A DNA stretch of 64,000 bases from Chryseobacterium phosphatilyticum (GTDB lineage: Bacteria; Bacteroidota; Bacteroidia; Flavobacteriales; Weeksellaceae). The notes beneath the pieces were generated by a model, which saw only the letters and a list, made by a program, of their open reading frames with translations, had not been told where the DNA came from and did no database searches. A program made the position numbers and the translations under genes. This document shows, piece by piece, positions 1 through 8,816 of this stretch (the first letter of the stretch is position 1; every line of letters begins with the position of its first letter). The stretch lies in assembly GCF_002899825.2 (NCBI RefSeq), contig NZ_PPED02000001.1, positions 310,001 to 374,000 on the forward strand, given 5' to 3'.

Positions 1-273
1 GATATTATCGTTGAAGACCCGAAGGGGTTTAATACTTATAAAAGTATTCTTCGCTGTAAGGATGTTTATAAAAAGAAAAATGTGATTATCGTATCTCAGG
101 GATTTCACAATCTTCGTGCTTTATTTTTTGCAAGAAATAATGATATGAATGCTTTAGGTTTTGATGCGCAGGATGTCAATAAGCCTGAAAGTTTTTACAG
201 AAATCAGGCGAGGGAAATCCTCGCCCGTGTGATTGCTGTTGTGTATTTTATTCTGGGTGTCTCCCCTGATTAG
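1..273 (+). CDS. SanA/YdcF-like (DUF218) protein, C-terminal part
   Basis: The reading frame is open from the first base, so the N-terminus lies outside the window. The visible 90 residues carry the motif VIIVSQGFHNLRA, followed by an aromatic/Arg segment and a hydrophobic end. This resembles the C-terminal part of the DUF218 domain of SanA (vancomycin high-temperature exclusion) and YdcF, proteins tied to envelope barrier function. In that family the protein is a membrane-anchored periplasmic protein. Its stop codon (271-273) overlaps the stop of the convergent tamL gene. Family assignment is by motif memory and the exact role is unknown. Confidence 0.7.
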   Translation, partial: DIIVEDPKGFNTYKSILRCKDVYKKKNVIIVSQGFHNLRALFFARNNDMNALGFDAQDVNKPESFYRNQAREILARVIAVVYFILGVSPD

Positions 274-2870
274 AAAGGATATCCGAATGCGATATTCAAT
301 GTAGGTTTGAATGGTTGGATATTCTTGATTCTCCAACGATCTCCTTCAGCTTTGTTAGGATCATAGATCTTATAGGCAAAGTCTAATCTGAAAGTAATAT
401 AAGCCACATTGACTCTAAGTCCAAATCCACTCCCTATACCCATTTGACCTAAAAACTTATTAAATCTGAACTGATCCTGATGGGCATCATTATGATTACG
501 AAGACTCCAGGTATTTCCAATATCGGTAAATAAGGCTCCTTCATACATGCTGGTGAACGGAATTCTGTATTCAATATTGGTAGTAAGCTTAATATCATTG
601 GTCATATAAGTACGTACTCTTTCATCCACCTGAGAATCTGCAGGACCTAATCCGCCAAAGGCAACCCATGCTCTGATATCGTTTGACCCACCATTAAAAT
701 AAGATTTAATAATAGGCATATCATCCGAATTTCCATAGGGAATACCAACCCCGATAAACTGACGAAGAACTAATGTCTGATTACCATTGAATTTAAAATA
801 CTTTCTGGTATCAATATCAAATTTTACAAATTGTGCATAAGGGATCCCGAAGATGGTTTTTTGAGGGCCCATAACAACTCCTCCGTCATTACTTCTTTTA
901 TTGAATAAGCTTAAAATATTACCTGCAAGCTCAACTTTTCCGTTAAAATAAAATGCGTTGGGATATTCTTTTTTACCAATTTCATTATAAACAAAATTGT
1001 AGATCATTGAGGAAATAAGCACGTCCTGTGTTTGTCTCTCTTTATTAATAAGACTTCCTCTGAATGTAGTTAACAGATCAAGACCCTGTTGATTAAGAGT
1101 ACCACGATAGGTATTATCTTCAATAATTGTTTGAGATAACTGATCCATCGAAATTTGTCCGGATCTGTATTTAGTCTCTATAGTGGGATCATAGGCGAAG
1201 TATTTACTAAACATCTCATCCCTTACCAAACCATCATTGAAAAAATAATCATAATAAGCATTTTTATTCTTTGTTAAACTGATCTGCGTATTGAAAAGGG
1301 TCAGCTTATGATAAACCTGTTCGTTTACATTGGCCTGATAGTTCAAACCGGTATTAAAGTTTAACCTGCCAAGACCAATATTATTTTGTATGGAGGCTCC
1401 CAACAGAATTGATGATGTGGGAGTATATCTTTTAGGGATAAATTTATAATAATTAAAAGGTAATAATAATCTTGGAAAATTTAGAGAAGCCTGAGCAGAT
1501 AGTTCGTATGCCAGAACTCTTTTATCAATATCTCCTGTACTCCTGATTGATCCGAATGTTCCTGAAAGGCTGGTGGACAGGTTTTCTGCTCCTCTGAAAA
1601 CATTTCGGGTAGTAAGATCTACAGATGGAGAGATCCCCAGATTCAGAATCTGGGAGTAATTGAGATCCGTTCCTACTTTAAGTTCATATTTTGGAAGTGG
1701 TTTCAATACATATAAAACATCTACAATACTGTCGTTAGGCGTTGTCATTCCTCCTTGTCTCAAAGAGTCTCTCGCTTTTACAATACTGAAGTTGTTCATT
1801 GTCATGAGATTTCTCTTAGTCACATCCAGTTTTTGCTGATCAAAAAGCTGTTTATTATCAACAATAATTGCTCTCCATAATGATGATAATTTATACTTAT
1901 CATTCATTTTATGAAACCTAATTCTTCTTAAGCTATCCTTAACAGTATTTTTTGGGTAATCACTTGCTTCATCTACAATAGCAACATCGATATTTCCAAA
2001 TGTAGCTTTTTTATAAGGGCGGTCCAGAGAGTCTTTGTGAATTTCCAGAGTAAGCGGAACCTGTTTTTTATTTTTAAGGGAATCTGCAACAAAATAAATT
2101 TCGTCATTTGTACTATTGAATCTATAGTACCCTGATTCCTTCATTAAATCCGTGATTCTGGTTACCTCTTTTTCAAGGGCTGTCTGGTCAAGAATTTGTC
2201 CTGCTCTTACGAGTGTTTTATCAATATGATTGTTATAGATTTGTTTTATCCCCTGGTCAGGAATATTAAAATAGTAGTCTTTAATATAGGTAGGGTCGTT
2301 GTGCCTGATCAGGTAGTCTACAGTTGCCTTTTTTGATGCAGAGTCCAGTTTATTTTTAAATTTAACATCCGCATCCCAAAACCCTCTGTAGATCAATCTT
2401 TTTTTGATTGATTCTGCACTTTTTTCAGTTCTTCCCTGATCCAGAATAACCGGAGGTGTTCCCCAGTTGTGCAATAGACGATCAAAGAGCAAACTTTTCC
2501 CTACACTGCTTTTCATATTGTATTTTAGAAATAGGGAATCTCTCAGCTTCTGATTTCTCATTTCTCCCGGATATGTCATGTATTCGTTAAGGATAGTGTC
2601 ATATTTCGGGTTTGCCATGTTGTAGAAGGCTAATCCTAATGGCATGAAAAGAAGTTGCTTTTTATTGGGTTTCTGCTGTACGTAATCTTTCAGTTCATCG
2701 TCAAAAAACTCTCTCTTATCTTCAAACTCAAAGTTGTTCTTGGTAAGGAGATATTCACCGTCCGGAACTTTTTTTGTTGTACTACAAGCATAAAGGAGAC
2801 CAACAAATGTTGCAAATGAAATAATTTTATAATATTTTTGAGGAGAATTCTTATAATGCTTACAGCTCAT
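270..2870 (-). CDS. tamL: TamL, BamA-family outer-membrane lipoprotein
   Basis: 866 residues. The N-terminus has a short hydrophobic stretch ending in the lipobox LLYAC, so the mature protein should be an acylated lipoprotein. POTRA-like repeats follow (roughly residues 110-400), then a long 16-strand-type beta-barrel region ending in an aromatic residue (GYPF). That layout is the Omp85 superfamily with the lipid anchor that marks TamL of Bacteroidota, the partner of TamB in outer-membrane biogenesis. The ATG at 2870 is the only start that keeps the signal peptide. It lies inside the 5' end of the divergent methyltransferase gene. Confidence 0.88.
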   Translation of the reverse strand: MSCKHYKNSPQKYYKIISFATFVGLLYACSTTKKVPDGEYLLTKNNFEFEDKREFFDDELKDYVQQKPNKKQLLFMPLGLAFYNMANPKYDTILNEYMTYPGEMRNQKLRDSLFLKYNMKSSVGKSLLFDRLLHNWGTPPVILDQGRTEKSAESIKKRLIYRGFWDADVKFKNKLDSASKKATVDYLIRHNDPTYIKDYYFNIPDQGIKQIYNNHIDKTLVRAGQILDQTALEKEVTRITDLMKESGYYRFNSTNDEIYFVADSLKNKKQVPLTLEIHKDSLDRPYKKATFGNIDVAIVDEASDYPKNTVKDSLRRIRFHKMNDKYKLSSLWRAIIVDNKQLFDQQKLDVTKRNLMTMNNFSIVKARDSLRQGGMTTPNDSIVDVLYVLKPLPKYELKVGTDLNYSQILNLGISPSVDLTTRNVFRGAENLSTSLSGTFGSIRSTGDIDKRVLAYELSAQASLNFPRLLLPFNYYKFIPKRYTPTSSILLGASIQNNIGLGRLNFNTGLNYQANVNEQVYHKLTLFNTQISLTKNKNAYYDYFFNDGLVRDEMFSKYFAYDPTIETKYRSGQISMDQLSQTIIEDNTYRGTLNQQGLDLLTTFRGSLINKERQTQDVLISSMIYNFVYNEIGKKEYPNAFYFNGKVELAGNILSLFNKRSNDGGVVMGPQKTIFGIPYAQFVKFDIDTRKYFKFNGNQTLVLRQFIGVGIPYGNSDDMPIIKSYFNGGSNDIRAWVAFGGLGPADSQVDERVRTYMTNDIKLTTNIEYRIPFTSMYEGALFTDIGNTWSLRNHNDAHQDQFRFNKFLGQMGIGSGFGLRVNVAYITFRLDFAYKIYDPNKAEGDRWRIKNIQPFKPTLNIAFGYPF

Positions 2871-3581
2871 ACAATAAAAGTTTTACAATCTTTAGATAAA
2901 AAGAAGTTCAGACAAAAATACAATTTGTTTTTGGTTGAAGGTAATAAAATCATTTGTGAACTTTTTAATTCTAACTTTAAAGTTAAAGAAATATTCTCTA
3001 CCGATCCACAAAAACTGGGCCGTACAGATAACCCTATTACTCATATCTCTGAAAATGAGTTAAAAAAAATCAGTTTTTTAAAAACCCCAAAAGACTCGGT
3101 TGCAGTATGTCATTTGGCTGACGACGGAGGACTGGAGGATAAAAATATTCAACTGGTTTTAGACGGGCTTCAGGATCCGGGAAATTTAGGAACGATTATT
3201 CGGTTGGCAGATTGGTTTGGGATCGAACAAATCATTTGTAGTGAAGACACTGTAGATTTTTACAACCCGAAAGTAATTCAGGCAACGATGGGATCTTTTA
3301 CCAGAGTGAATGTGGTGTATACAGACCTGGTGGATTATCTTTCAAGAACTGAAAATATAAATATCGGAACAGATATGGAAGGAGAGAATATTTATAGTTT
3401 TGAAAAACCGGAAAAGATCAACCTGATTTTAGGAAATGAAGGAAACGGAATGAGACCGGAAACAGAAAAACTTCTTCAAAAAAGTATCAGCATCCCGCGA
3501 TTTGGAAAATCTCAGTCTACGGAAAGCTTAAATGTTTCTATGGCTGCGGGAATTATTTTAGGACAGTTGTTTTCGAAATAG
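2856..3581 (+). CDS. TrmH/SpoU-family RNA methyltransferase
   Basis: 241 residues from the ATG at 2856. An upstream in-frame TTG at 2838 is unlikely because an AGGAG sequence (2841-2845) sits at ribosome-binding distance from 2856. The protein has an N-terminal substrate-binding part (about 1-95) and a C-terminal SPOUT domain with the signature motifs NLGTIIRLADWFG, ILGNEGNGM and SLNVSMAAGI, which form the trefoil-knot AdoMet site. It is expected to 2'-O-methylate rRNA or tRNA in the cytoplasm. Whether it is RlmB-like or TrmH-like cannot be told from sequence alone. Confidence 0.9.
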   Translation: MLTAHTIKVLQSLDKKKFRQKYNLFLVEGNKIICELFNSNFKVKEIFSTDPQKLGRTDNPITHISENELKKISFLKTPKDSVAVCHLADDGGLEDKNIQLVLDGLQDPGNLGTIIRLADWFGIEQIICSEDTVDFYNPKVIQATMGSFTRVNVVYTDLVDYLSRTENINIGTDMEGENIYSFEKPEKINLILGNEGNGMRPETEKLLQKSISIPRFGKSQSTESLNVSMAAGIILGQLFSK

Positions 3582-3591
3582 ATTTAAGACT

Positions 3592-3670
3592 TCAGACATC
3601 AGATTTCGGACTTTAATACGTTTGAGAGAAATTAATCACTCAAAAAATATATCTGAAATCTGATGTCTGA
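3592..3670. repeat. Long inverted repeat downstream of the SpoU methyltransferase
   Basis: A 16-bp arm TCAGACATCAGATTTC (3592-3607) is repeated as a perfect inverted copy at 3655-3670, separated by 47 bases. It fills the convergent gap before the minus-strand gene at 3686. A related GAAGTCAG/CTGACTTC repeat lies at 42,911-42,937. These look like members of a dispersed intergenic hairpin family rather than plain terminators, because no T-run follows. Confidence 0.6.
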
Positions 3671-3685
3671 TATCTATACATATTG

Positions 3686-4183
3686 TTAAATCAGTTGTTC
3701 CATACTGGAAACACTTTTATTCTTTTGGTATACTTCCATCTTTTTACGCACGTATTTCAATGCGATAGGAGCGAGGTATATCATCGCTGCCCCAATAAGT
3801 TTTTTCTTCCAATTCGAACTTTTCATATTCTTTTTGGCATAATTTCCAACAAGGGCAGTCACTCCAAGTTTAATAAGACTATCTGTAATATTTCCATTGA
3901 ACGCTGTACTTGCAAGACCTACTGCTGTATTTTTACTAATCAGTAAGTCTTTAACTTCAGAAGTAAGTTGTTTGGCAATGACATCTTTTCTTAAGACTAC
4001 TTTTTCATCACCATCTTCGTCTATTTTTTCCTGAAGATATTGATCACTTAAACCATTGGTAAATGCACTCAGGCTTTCTTTTGTATTTTTAAAAGTAAGA
4101 AGATTCTCCAGATCATTTATTTCTCCCTGAAGCAGTTTTTTCTTTCTTCTTAATTCTTCTATGCTTTCGTATTTTCTGCTCAT
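3686..4183 (-). CDS. Conserved hypothetical protein of a YtxH/holin-like cluster
   Basis: 165 residues, not assigned to a named family. The N-terminal third is charged and predicted helical (ELRRKKKLLQGEINDLENLL). The middle has a moderately hydrophobic stretch (LASTAFNGNITDSLIKLGVTA). A further hydrophobic segment (LIGAAMIYLAPIALKYV) precedes a basic C-terminus, so membrane association is likely. It begins 3 bases after the holin-like gene ends, so the two are almost certainly co-transcribed. The trio with the YtxH protein resembles the YqjD/YqjE/YqjK arrangement of proteobacteria, which fits a membrane or ribosome stress role, but this is inference. Confidence 0.75.
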   Translation of the reverse strand: MSRKYESIEELRRKKKLLQGEINDLENLLTFKNTKESLSAFTNGLSDQYLQEKIDEDGDEKVVLRKDVIAKQLTSEVKDLLISKNTAVGLASTAFNGNITDSLIKLGVTALVGNYAKKNMKSSNWKKKLIGAAMIYLAPIALKYVRKKMEVYQKNKSVSSMEQLI

Positions 4184-4186
4184 AGT

Positions 4187-4495
4187 TTAATGATTTAAAA
4201 ATTTAATAACCTGATCTGCAACAGTATTGACGATTTTATTTTTGAAAGCAATCACAAATGCCATTACCAAAGCATAAAATGCAGCGACAATTAAAAAGCC
4301 GTAGGAGTAGTTATCCAAAGCTTTGCCGATAAGAAAAGCAATTCCAAAATTGAAAAGGATAATAAAAAAAGCAAAAGCAACAAGCAGTACTACAAAGTAG
4401 GTAATGAGCCCGGCAGAAAGAGAAGATTTTTCAGTAGCTTCAATTTTCAGAAGATCTATTCTCTTGGAGGCGTATTCTTTAATAGTTTCTATCAT
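4187..4495 (-). CDS. Holin-superfamily (YqjE/DUF1469-like) membrane protein
   Basis: 102 residues. A short amphipathic N-terminus (MIETIKEYASKRIDLLKIEA) precedes two strong transmembrane segments (about 28-52 and 60-85), the shape of the Actinobacteriota-holin/YqjE family. Such proteins are usually annotated 'phage holin family' although they are chromosomal and not lytic. It is the middle gene of a three-gene minus-strand cluster (YtxH at 4579, this gene, and the 165-residue protein). The 83-base gap to the YtxH gene may hold a second promoter. Confidence 0.8.
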   Translation of the reverse strand: MIETIKEYASKRIDLLKIEATEKSSLSAGLITYFVVLLVAFAFFIILFNFGIAFLIGKALDNYSYGFLIVAAFYALVMAFVIAFKNKIVNTVADQVIKFLNH

Positions 4496-4578
4496 TGTTT
4501 TTTTTTAAAGTTACAAAAAAAGGAACTTTTATGCAAAAAGTTCCTTCTTGTAATTTATACTTAAAGAAGATAAATTAC

Positions 4579-4929
4579 TTATTTTTTAAGATCATTTAAT
4601 TCTGCTTCTACATCTTTTACAACATCTGCCGTTTTAGAAACAATCTGATCTTTGTATTTATCATATCCGTCTTTCACAGTATGTGCTACGTTATTTGCTG
4701 TTTCCTTGAAAGTAGAAGAAATATTGCCATACTGGTCTTTTACTTTTTCAGAAACCTCTCCGTATTTATTTTTAGCCTGATCTTTCAGATCATTTGTTTT
4801 ATTTTTGATTTTTTTTCGGGTTTCTTTACCTTCTTCAGGTGCATATAAAATTCCTAAGATTACACCTGCTGCAGCACCTGCAAGAAGTCCTGCCAATATA
4901 CCTGCTGTATTTTTTCCGTTTTTAGACAT
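4579..4929 (-). CDS. YtxH-domain protein
   Basis: 116 residues. A glycine/alanine-rich hydrophobic segment (about 9-30, ILAGLLAGAAAGVILGILYAP) followed by EEGKETRKKIKNK is the classic YtxH signature. The remainder is a long charged helix of LEA/apolipoprotein-like repeats (DLKDQAKNKYGEVSEKVKD). It should be a single-pass membrane protein with a cytoplasmic coil. Family members are often stress-induced. It is the first gene of the three-gene cluster running toward 3686. Confidence 0.88.
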   Translation of the reverse strand: MSKNGKNTAGILAGLLAGAAAGVILGILYAPEEGKETRKKIKNKTNDLKDQAKNKYGEVSEKVKDQYGNISSTFKETANNVAHTVKDGYDKYKDQIVSKTADVVKDVEAELNDLKK

Positions 4930-5024
4930 TTTAAGTTTTTTAATAATTAATAATAGATTAGTTTTTTCAGTATTAAAACTTACAATTTGTATACCAAAGG
5001 AGGCTTTATGCCTATTAAAAATTG

Positions 5025-5699
5025 TTAAATCTTTTGGATGTGAGACAGAATTAATTCTATAGTTCGCTCTTTGGTTAATTCTGAATTATCGATGATGATG
5101 GCATCGTCAGCCTGCTTCAAAGGGGCGATTTCCCGTTCACTGTCGATCTTATCTCTATCAATGAGGTTTTGTTTTACCTGTCCTTTATCTGCTTCAATTC
5201 CCAGACCCTTTAGTTCTAAAAATCTTCTGTTTGTTCTTTCATCAATACTGGCCGTAAGGAAGAACTTATAATCTGCATTGGGCAGAACTACTGTCCCTAT
5301 GTCACGTCCATCCATAATGACACCTCCTTTTTCTGCCAGAGAACGTTGAGATTGCAGTAAAAAATCTCTAACTTCTTTTTGCTTGGCAACAAGACTTACA
5401 TTATCTGAGACGCTATTTGTACGGATTTCCTTTGAAATGTCATTATTATTAAGGTACAGAATAAGCGTTCCATCATTATTTTTAAATTCAAGATTAATCT
5501 TGTCAAAAGAAGAGAATAGCTGATGCAGGTCAATTTGTCCGTTTTCATTCAGACAGTGTTGTAATGCATACCAGGTAACTCCTCTGTAAAGTGCTCCTGT
5601 ATCCATATGAATAAGTCCCAGCTTATCAGCAATAATTTTTGAGATAGAACTTTTTCCGGTAGACGAGTACCCATCGATAGCAATTACAGGTTTTTTCAT
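5025..5699 (-). CDS. cmk: Cytidylate kinase
   Basis: 224 residues, the usual family length. It phosphorylates (d)CMP with ATP. The P-loop GYSSTGKSSISK lies at residues 9-20, the CMP-binding HMDTGALYRGVTWYA at about 31-45, the MDGRDIGTVVLP motif at about 129-140, and the LID arginines (IDRDKIDSEREIAPL) at about 180. It is followed on the same strand, in genome order, by porQ upstream (72-base gap). The cmk-porQ pairing is familiar in Flavobacteriia. No unusual feature was seen. Confidence 0.95.
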   Translation of the reverse strand: MKKPVIAIDGYSSTGKSSISKIIADKLGLIHMDTGALYRGVTWYALQHCLNENGQIDLHQLFSSFDKINLEFKNNDGTLILYLNNNDISKEIRTNSVSDNVSLVAKQKEVRDFLLQSQRSLAEKGGVIMDGRDIGTVVLPNADYKFFLTASIDERTNRRFLELKGLGIEADKGQVKQNLIDRDKIDSEREIAPLKQADDAIIIDNSELTKERTIELILSHIQKI

Positions 5700-5771
5700 A
5701 CTGCAAATTTCAAGATTTTTTTTAAAAAATCAAGAAAAGCCAAGAAATTTCTTACTTATTTTAAGATAGAA

Positions 5772-6764
5772 TTATTCTCCTGCATGGCTGGAAAGATCCA
5801 TAGAGACCCCTATCTGGTTGACGTTCGATGAGTTGTGATATCTTACGTGAGCATAATCAATACGGAACCGGGAAACTTTAATCCCGAATCCAGCCGAAAG
5901 TCCTGAGAAGTTTCTTTGATCCGCCACGGCAAGTTCATTTCCTCTCTTTACATTATATCCAAGTCTGATGTTGAAGTTTTTTTCCGGGAACAGCTCTGCT
6001 CCTAAAGAGAAGTGATCGGCAATCTTCCTGCCAGCATTTACTTTTTGACCCTCAACATTGTATTCTGAGGAAATATCAAACTTTTGAAGATCATGTGCTG
6101 TAATAGTAATGGCCAGAGGGAAATTTTTTAAAATTTTGGTATATCCCAGATCAATTCTGAACGGAAGGTTTTCACGTACTCCGTTGAAAGATTTTAGTTG
6201 AAAACCAAAATTTCTCAGTACAAGGGATAAAACTTCTTTGTTCTTTTTATTGTGATAGGTAACCCCTGCGGTTCCTGAAATGGCAGAAGAAGTATAATTA
6301 TCAATTTTTGAAGTTACAAAATTCAATCCTCCACCAATTGTCCAGTCTTCTTCAAACTGATAGGCATATCCCGCACCGATGGCAACATCTGATGCTTTGA
6401 AATCTCCGTTTTGAAAACCACTTTCATCTGTTCTCGGGATACTGCCATAGCTCATATAACGGGCATTGATGGTAGCCATATGACCGTTTTCAAAGTCTTT
6501 GGCGTAGGCAATGGTACCGTATTTTGAATCAGCAAGGTAAGCTGTAGCATTTACAGAAAGCTGCTTATCAGAGTCTTTATTTAAGAGGGCCGGGTTTGCA
6601 ATAGCAAAGGAAACATCATAATCTCTTATAGAAATTGCATCGCCACCAAGGGCTGCTTGTCTTGCAGAAACAGGTACATTTAAGAACGGATAAACATTTG
6701 TTCCTGTTTGAGCATAAGAAACAATTCCAGATAGAAATAATGAAAAAATGATAATTTTCTTCAA
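5772..6764 (-). CDS. porQ: Type IX secretion system protein PorQ
   Basis: 330 residues with a Sec signal peptide ending SYAQ. The mature part is a beta-barrel-like protein beginning with the motif NVPVSARQAALGGDAIS, typical of the PorV/PorQ group related to FadL. PorQ works with PorZ and PorU/PorV in the attachment complex that processes cargo of the type IX secretion system at the cell surface. Several predicted cargo proteins are in this window (30,057 and 32,252). The choice of PorQ over PorV rests on length and on linkage to cmk. Confidence 0.85.
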   Translation of the reverse strand: MKKIIIFSLFLSGIVSYAQTGTNVYPFLNVPVSARQAALGGDAISIRDYDVSFAIANPALLNKDSDKQLSVNATAYLADSKYGTIAYAKDFENGHMATINARYMSYGSIPRTDESGFQNGDFKASDVAIGAGYAYQFEEDWTIGGGLNFVTSKIDNYTSSAISGTAGVTYHNKKNKEVLSLVLRNFGFQLKSFNGVRENLPFRIDLGYTKILKNFPLAITITAHDLQKFDISSEYNVEGQKVNAGRKIADHFSLGAELFPEKNFNIRLGYNVKRGNELAVADQRNFSGLSAGFGIKVSRFRIDYAHVRYHNSSNVNQIGVSMDLSSHAGE

Positions 6765-6869
6765 TTCAGTTTATAATTAATGCAAAAATAATCCTTTTTC
6801 GTACTTTTCAAAATATTTCTGACATTATTTCTAATTAAATATTTTTCTTTTATCAATATCTATAATGAT

Positions 6870-6877
6870 TATATTTG
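6870..6877 (+). promoter_or_regulatory. Bacteroidota -7 promoter element for pyrH
   Basis: TATATTTG fits the TAnnTTTG consensus of Bacteroidota sigma-A promoters and lies 55 bases before the pyrH ATG. No clear -33 TTTG was found, so the call is by consensus and position only. Confidence 0.5.
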
Positions 6878-6928
6878 CAAAATCAAATTTGGGGCGAACC
6901 CATGCTAATAAAAAGTTACTAAAAATAA

Positions 6929-7639
<711 letters not shown>

Positions 7640-7722
7640 TAGAATAAATCAATAAATATAGGGGTGTTTTAAATATAGTGGCAGCCTATCAGATTACTGT
7701 TAATTTATAACCGAATAAAATT

Positions 7723-7754
7723 AGACAATACTTGAAAGAGTGTTGTCTTTTTTT
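7723..7754 (+). terminator. Terminator of pyrH
   Basis: Stem AGACAATACT/AGTGTTGTCT with one G-U pair, a six-base loop, then a T-run. Confidence 0.8.
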
Positions 7755-7904
7755 GTAATTCGTGTTTTCCCTTTGCCCTCACTATTTCAATATAGATCGC
7801 CTTAATGCATGTGGATAAGCAATATGAAGACAAAATTTAGACAATGCTTCAGCTTGTTCAATGAAAAAGACAGGTCATTGTCACTTTATATCAAAAACAA
7901 TTAT

Positions 7905-7912
7905 TATTTTTG
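7905..7912 (+). promoter_or_regulatory. -7 promoter element for frr
   Basis: TATTTTTG fits TAnnTTTG, and an ATTG at 7877-7880 could serve as the -33 element with a 24-base spacer, slightly longer than usual. Transcription would start near 7918 and leave a leader of about 115 bases. Confidence 0.45.
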
Positions 7913-8034
7913 CACGACTAAATAGTAAAAAAATAGTAAAAAAGTACTGTATTTGGGTACATTACAAGGCTTAACTATTTGATTTTTAAATACTATTAAT
8001 TTTAATGTGTAATTTATCAAACTATACTATAATA

Positions 8035-8589
8035 ATGGAAGAATTAGATCTTATATTAGAATCCGTAAAGCAGGACATGGATGCAGGTGTAAAGCACTTG
8101 GATCACGCATTTCAAAGAATTAGAGCCGGACGTGCTTCTACAGCTATGGTGCAGGATGTAATGGTGGAATATTATGGAGCTCCGACTCCTATCAACCAGG
8201 TTGCAAATGTTTCTGTTCCGGATGCAATGACTATCTCTATTCAACCTTGGGACAGAACTGCAATCAATGCAATTGAAAAAGCAATTATCAATTCAAACTT
8301 AGGTTTTGCACCTTCTAACAATGGGGAAAACATTATCCTTAATGTACCGCCTTTAACAGAAGAAAGAAGGAGGGAATTGGCAAAACAGGCTAAAAGTGAA
8401 ACTGAACAAACAAAAATCGTTATAAGAAATGCAAGACAAGATGGTTTGAAAGAACTTAAAAAGCTGGAAGGTGTTTCTGAAGATGTTGTAAAAGGGGTGG
8501 AAGAGGAAATTCAAACTTATACTGATAAATACGTAAAGATTTGCGATGAGCACCTTAAAACAAAAGAGGCTGAAATTATGAAAGTATAA
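8035..8589 (+). CDS. frr: Ribosome recycling factor
   Basis: 184 residues from the ATG at 8035 (MEELDLILESV), matching the usual length of about 185. An upstream in-frame ATG at 8005 would add ten residues not seen in the family. RRF with EF-G splits the post-termination ribosome. Visible hallmarks are the N-terminal helix with RIRAGRAST, the domain II segment VEYYGAPTPINQVANVSV, NVPPLTEERRRELAKQ, and the C-terminal helix ending near EIMKV. It has its own strong terminator. Confidence 0.96.
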   Translation: MEELDLILESVKQDMDAGVKHLDHAFQRIRAGRASTAMVQDVMVEYYGAPTPINQVANVSVPDAMTISIQPWDRTAINAIEKAIINSNLGFAPSNNGENIILNVPPLTEERRRELAKQAKSETEQTKIVIRNARQDGLKELKKLEGVSEDVVKGVEEEIQTYTDKYVKICDEHLKTKEAEIMKV

Positions 8590-8610
8590 ATTTCATTTTT
8601 GAATATGCAT

Positions 8611-8643
8611 AAAAGAGGTTTTCCTGGGAAAGCCTCTTTTTTT
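8611..8643 (+). terminator. Terminator of frr
   Basis: AAAAGAGG ... CCTCTTTTTTT hairpin directly after the frr stop, ending in seven Ts. Confidence 0.88.
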
Positions 8644-8686
8644 ATGCCCCTTGGTTTTCAGGCAATAAAGGGTACTATTTCACTTA

Positions 8687-8702
8687 TTTTTTTTTTTTTT
8701 TT
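8687..8702. repeat. Homopolymer of sixteen Ts
   Basis: A run of 16 T residues between frr and the FabH-like gene. Runs of this length slip easily in replication and sequencing. It lies about 115 bases upstream of the ketosynthase start. An ATTAACGTTAAT palindrome (8741-8752) lies between the two. Confidence 0.85.
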
Positions 8703-8816
8703 CACTTAATTAGTTTGATTACTATAATATATTGATTAGTATTAACGTTAATTCATTATATTTATAAAATTATTCCTGCAAAACCTTATTAAAACAGGAA
8801 ATTAACCATTACAAGG

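Larger units (their letters stand above)
7640..8034. other. pyrH-frr intergenic region
   Basis: This 395-base gap holds a rho-independent terminator for pyrH (7723-7754), a direct repeat of the form AAAATT(n)AGACAAT(n)CTT around 7718 and 7836, and a promoter element for frr near 7905. No additional coding sequence is supported. Confidence 0.6.

Noticed and set aside
154-336. Reading frame antisense to the end of the SanA-like gene
   Set aside because: It overlaps two real genes, has no family features and looks like a shadow frame.
8005-8034. Upstream ATG for frr
   Set aside because: It would extend the ribosome recycling factor by ten residues beyond the conserved family start.
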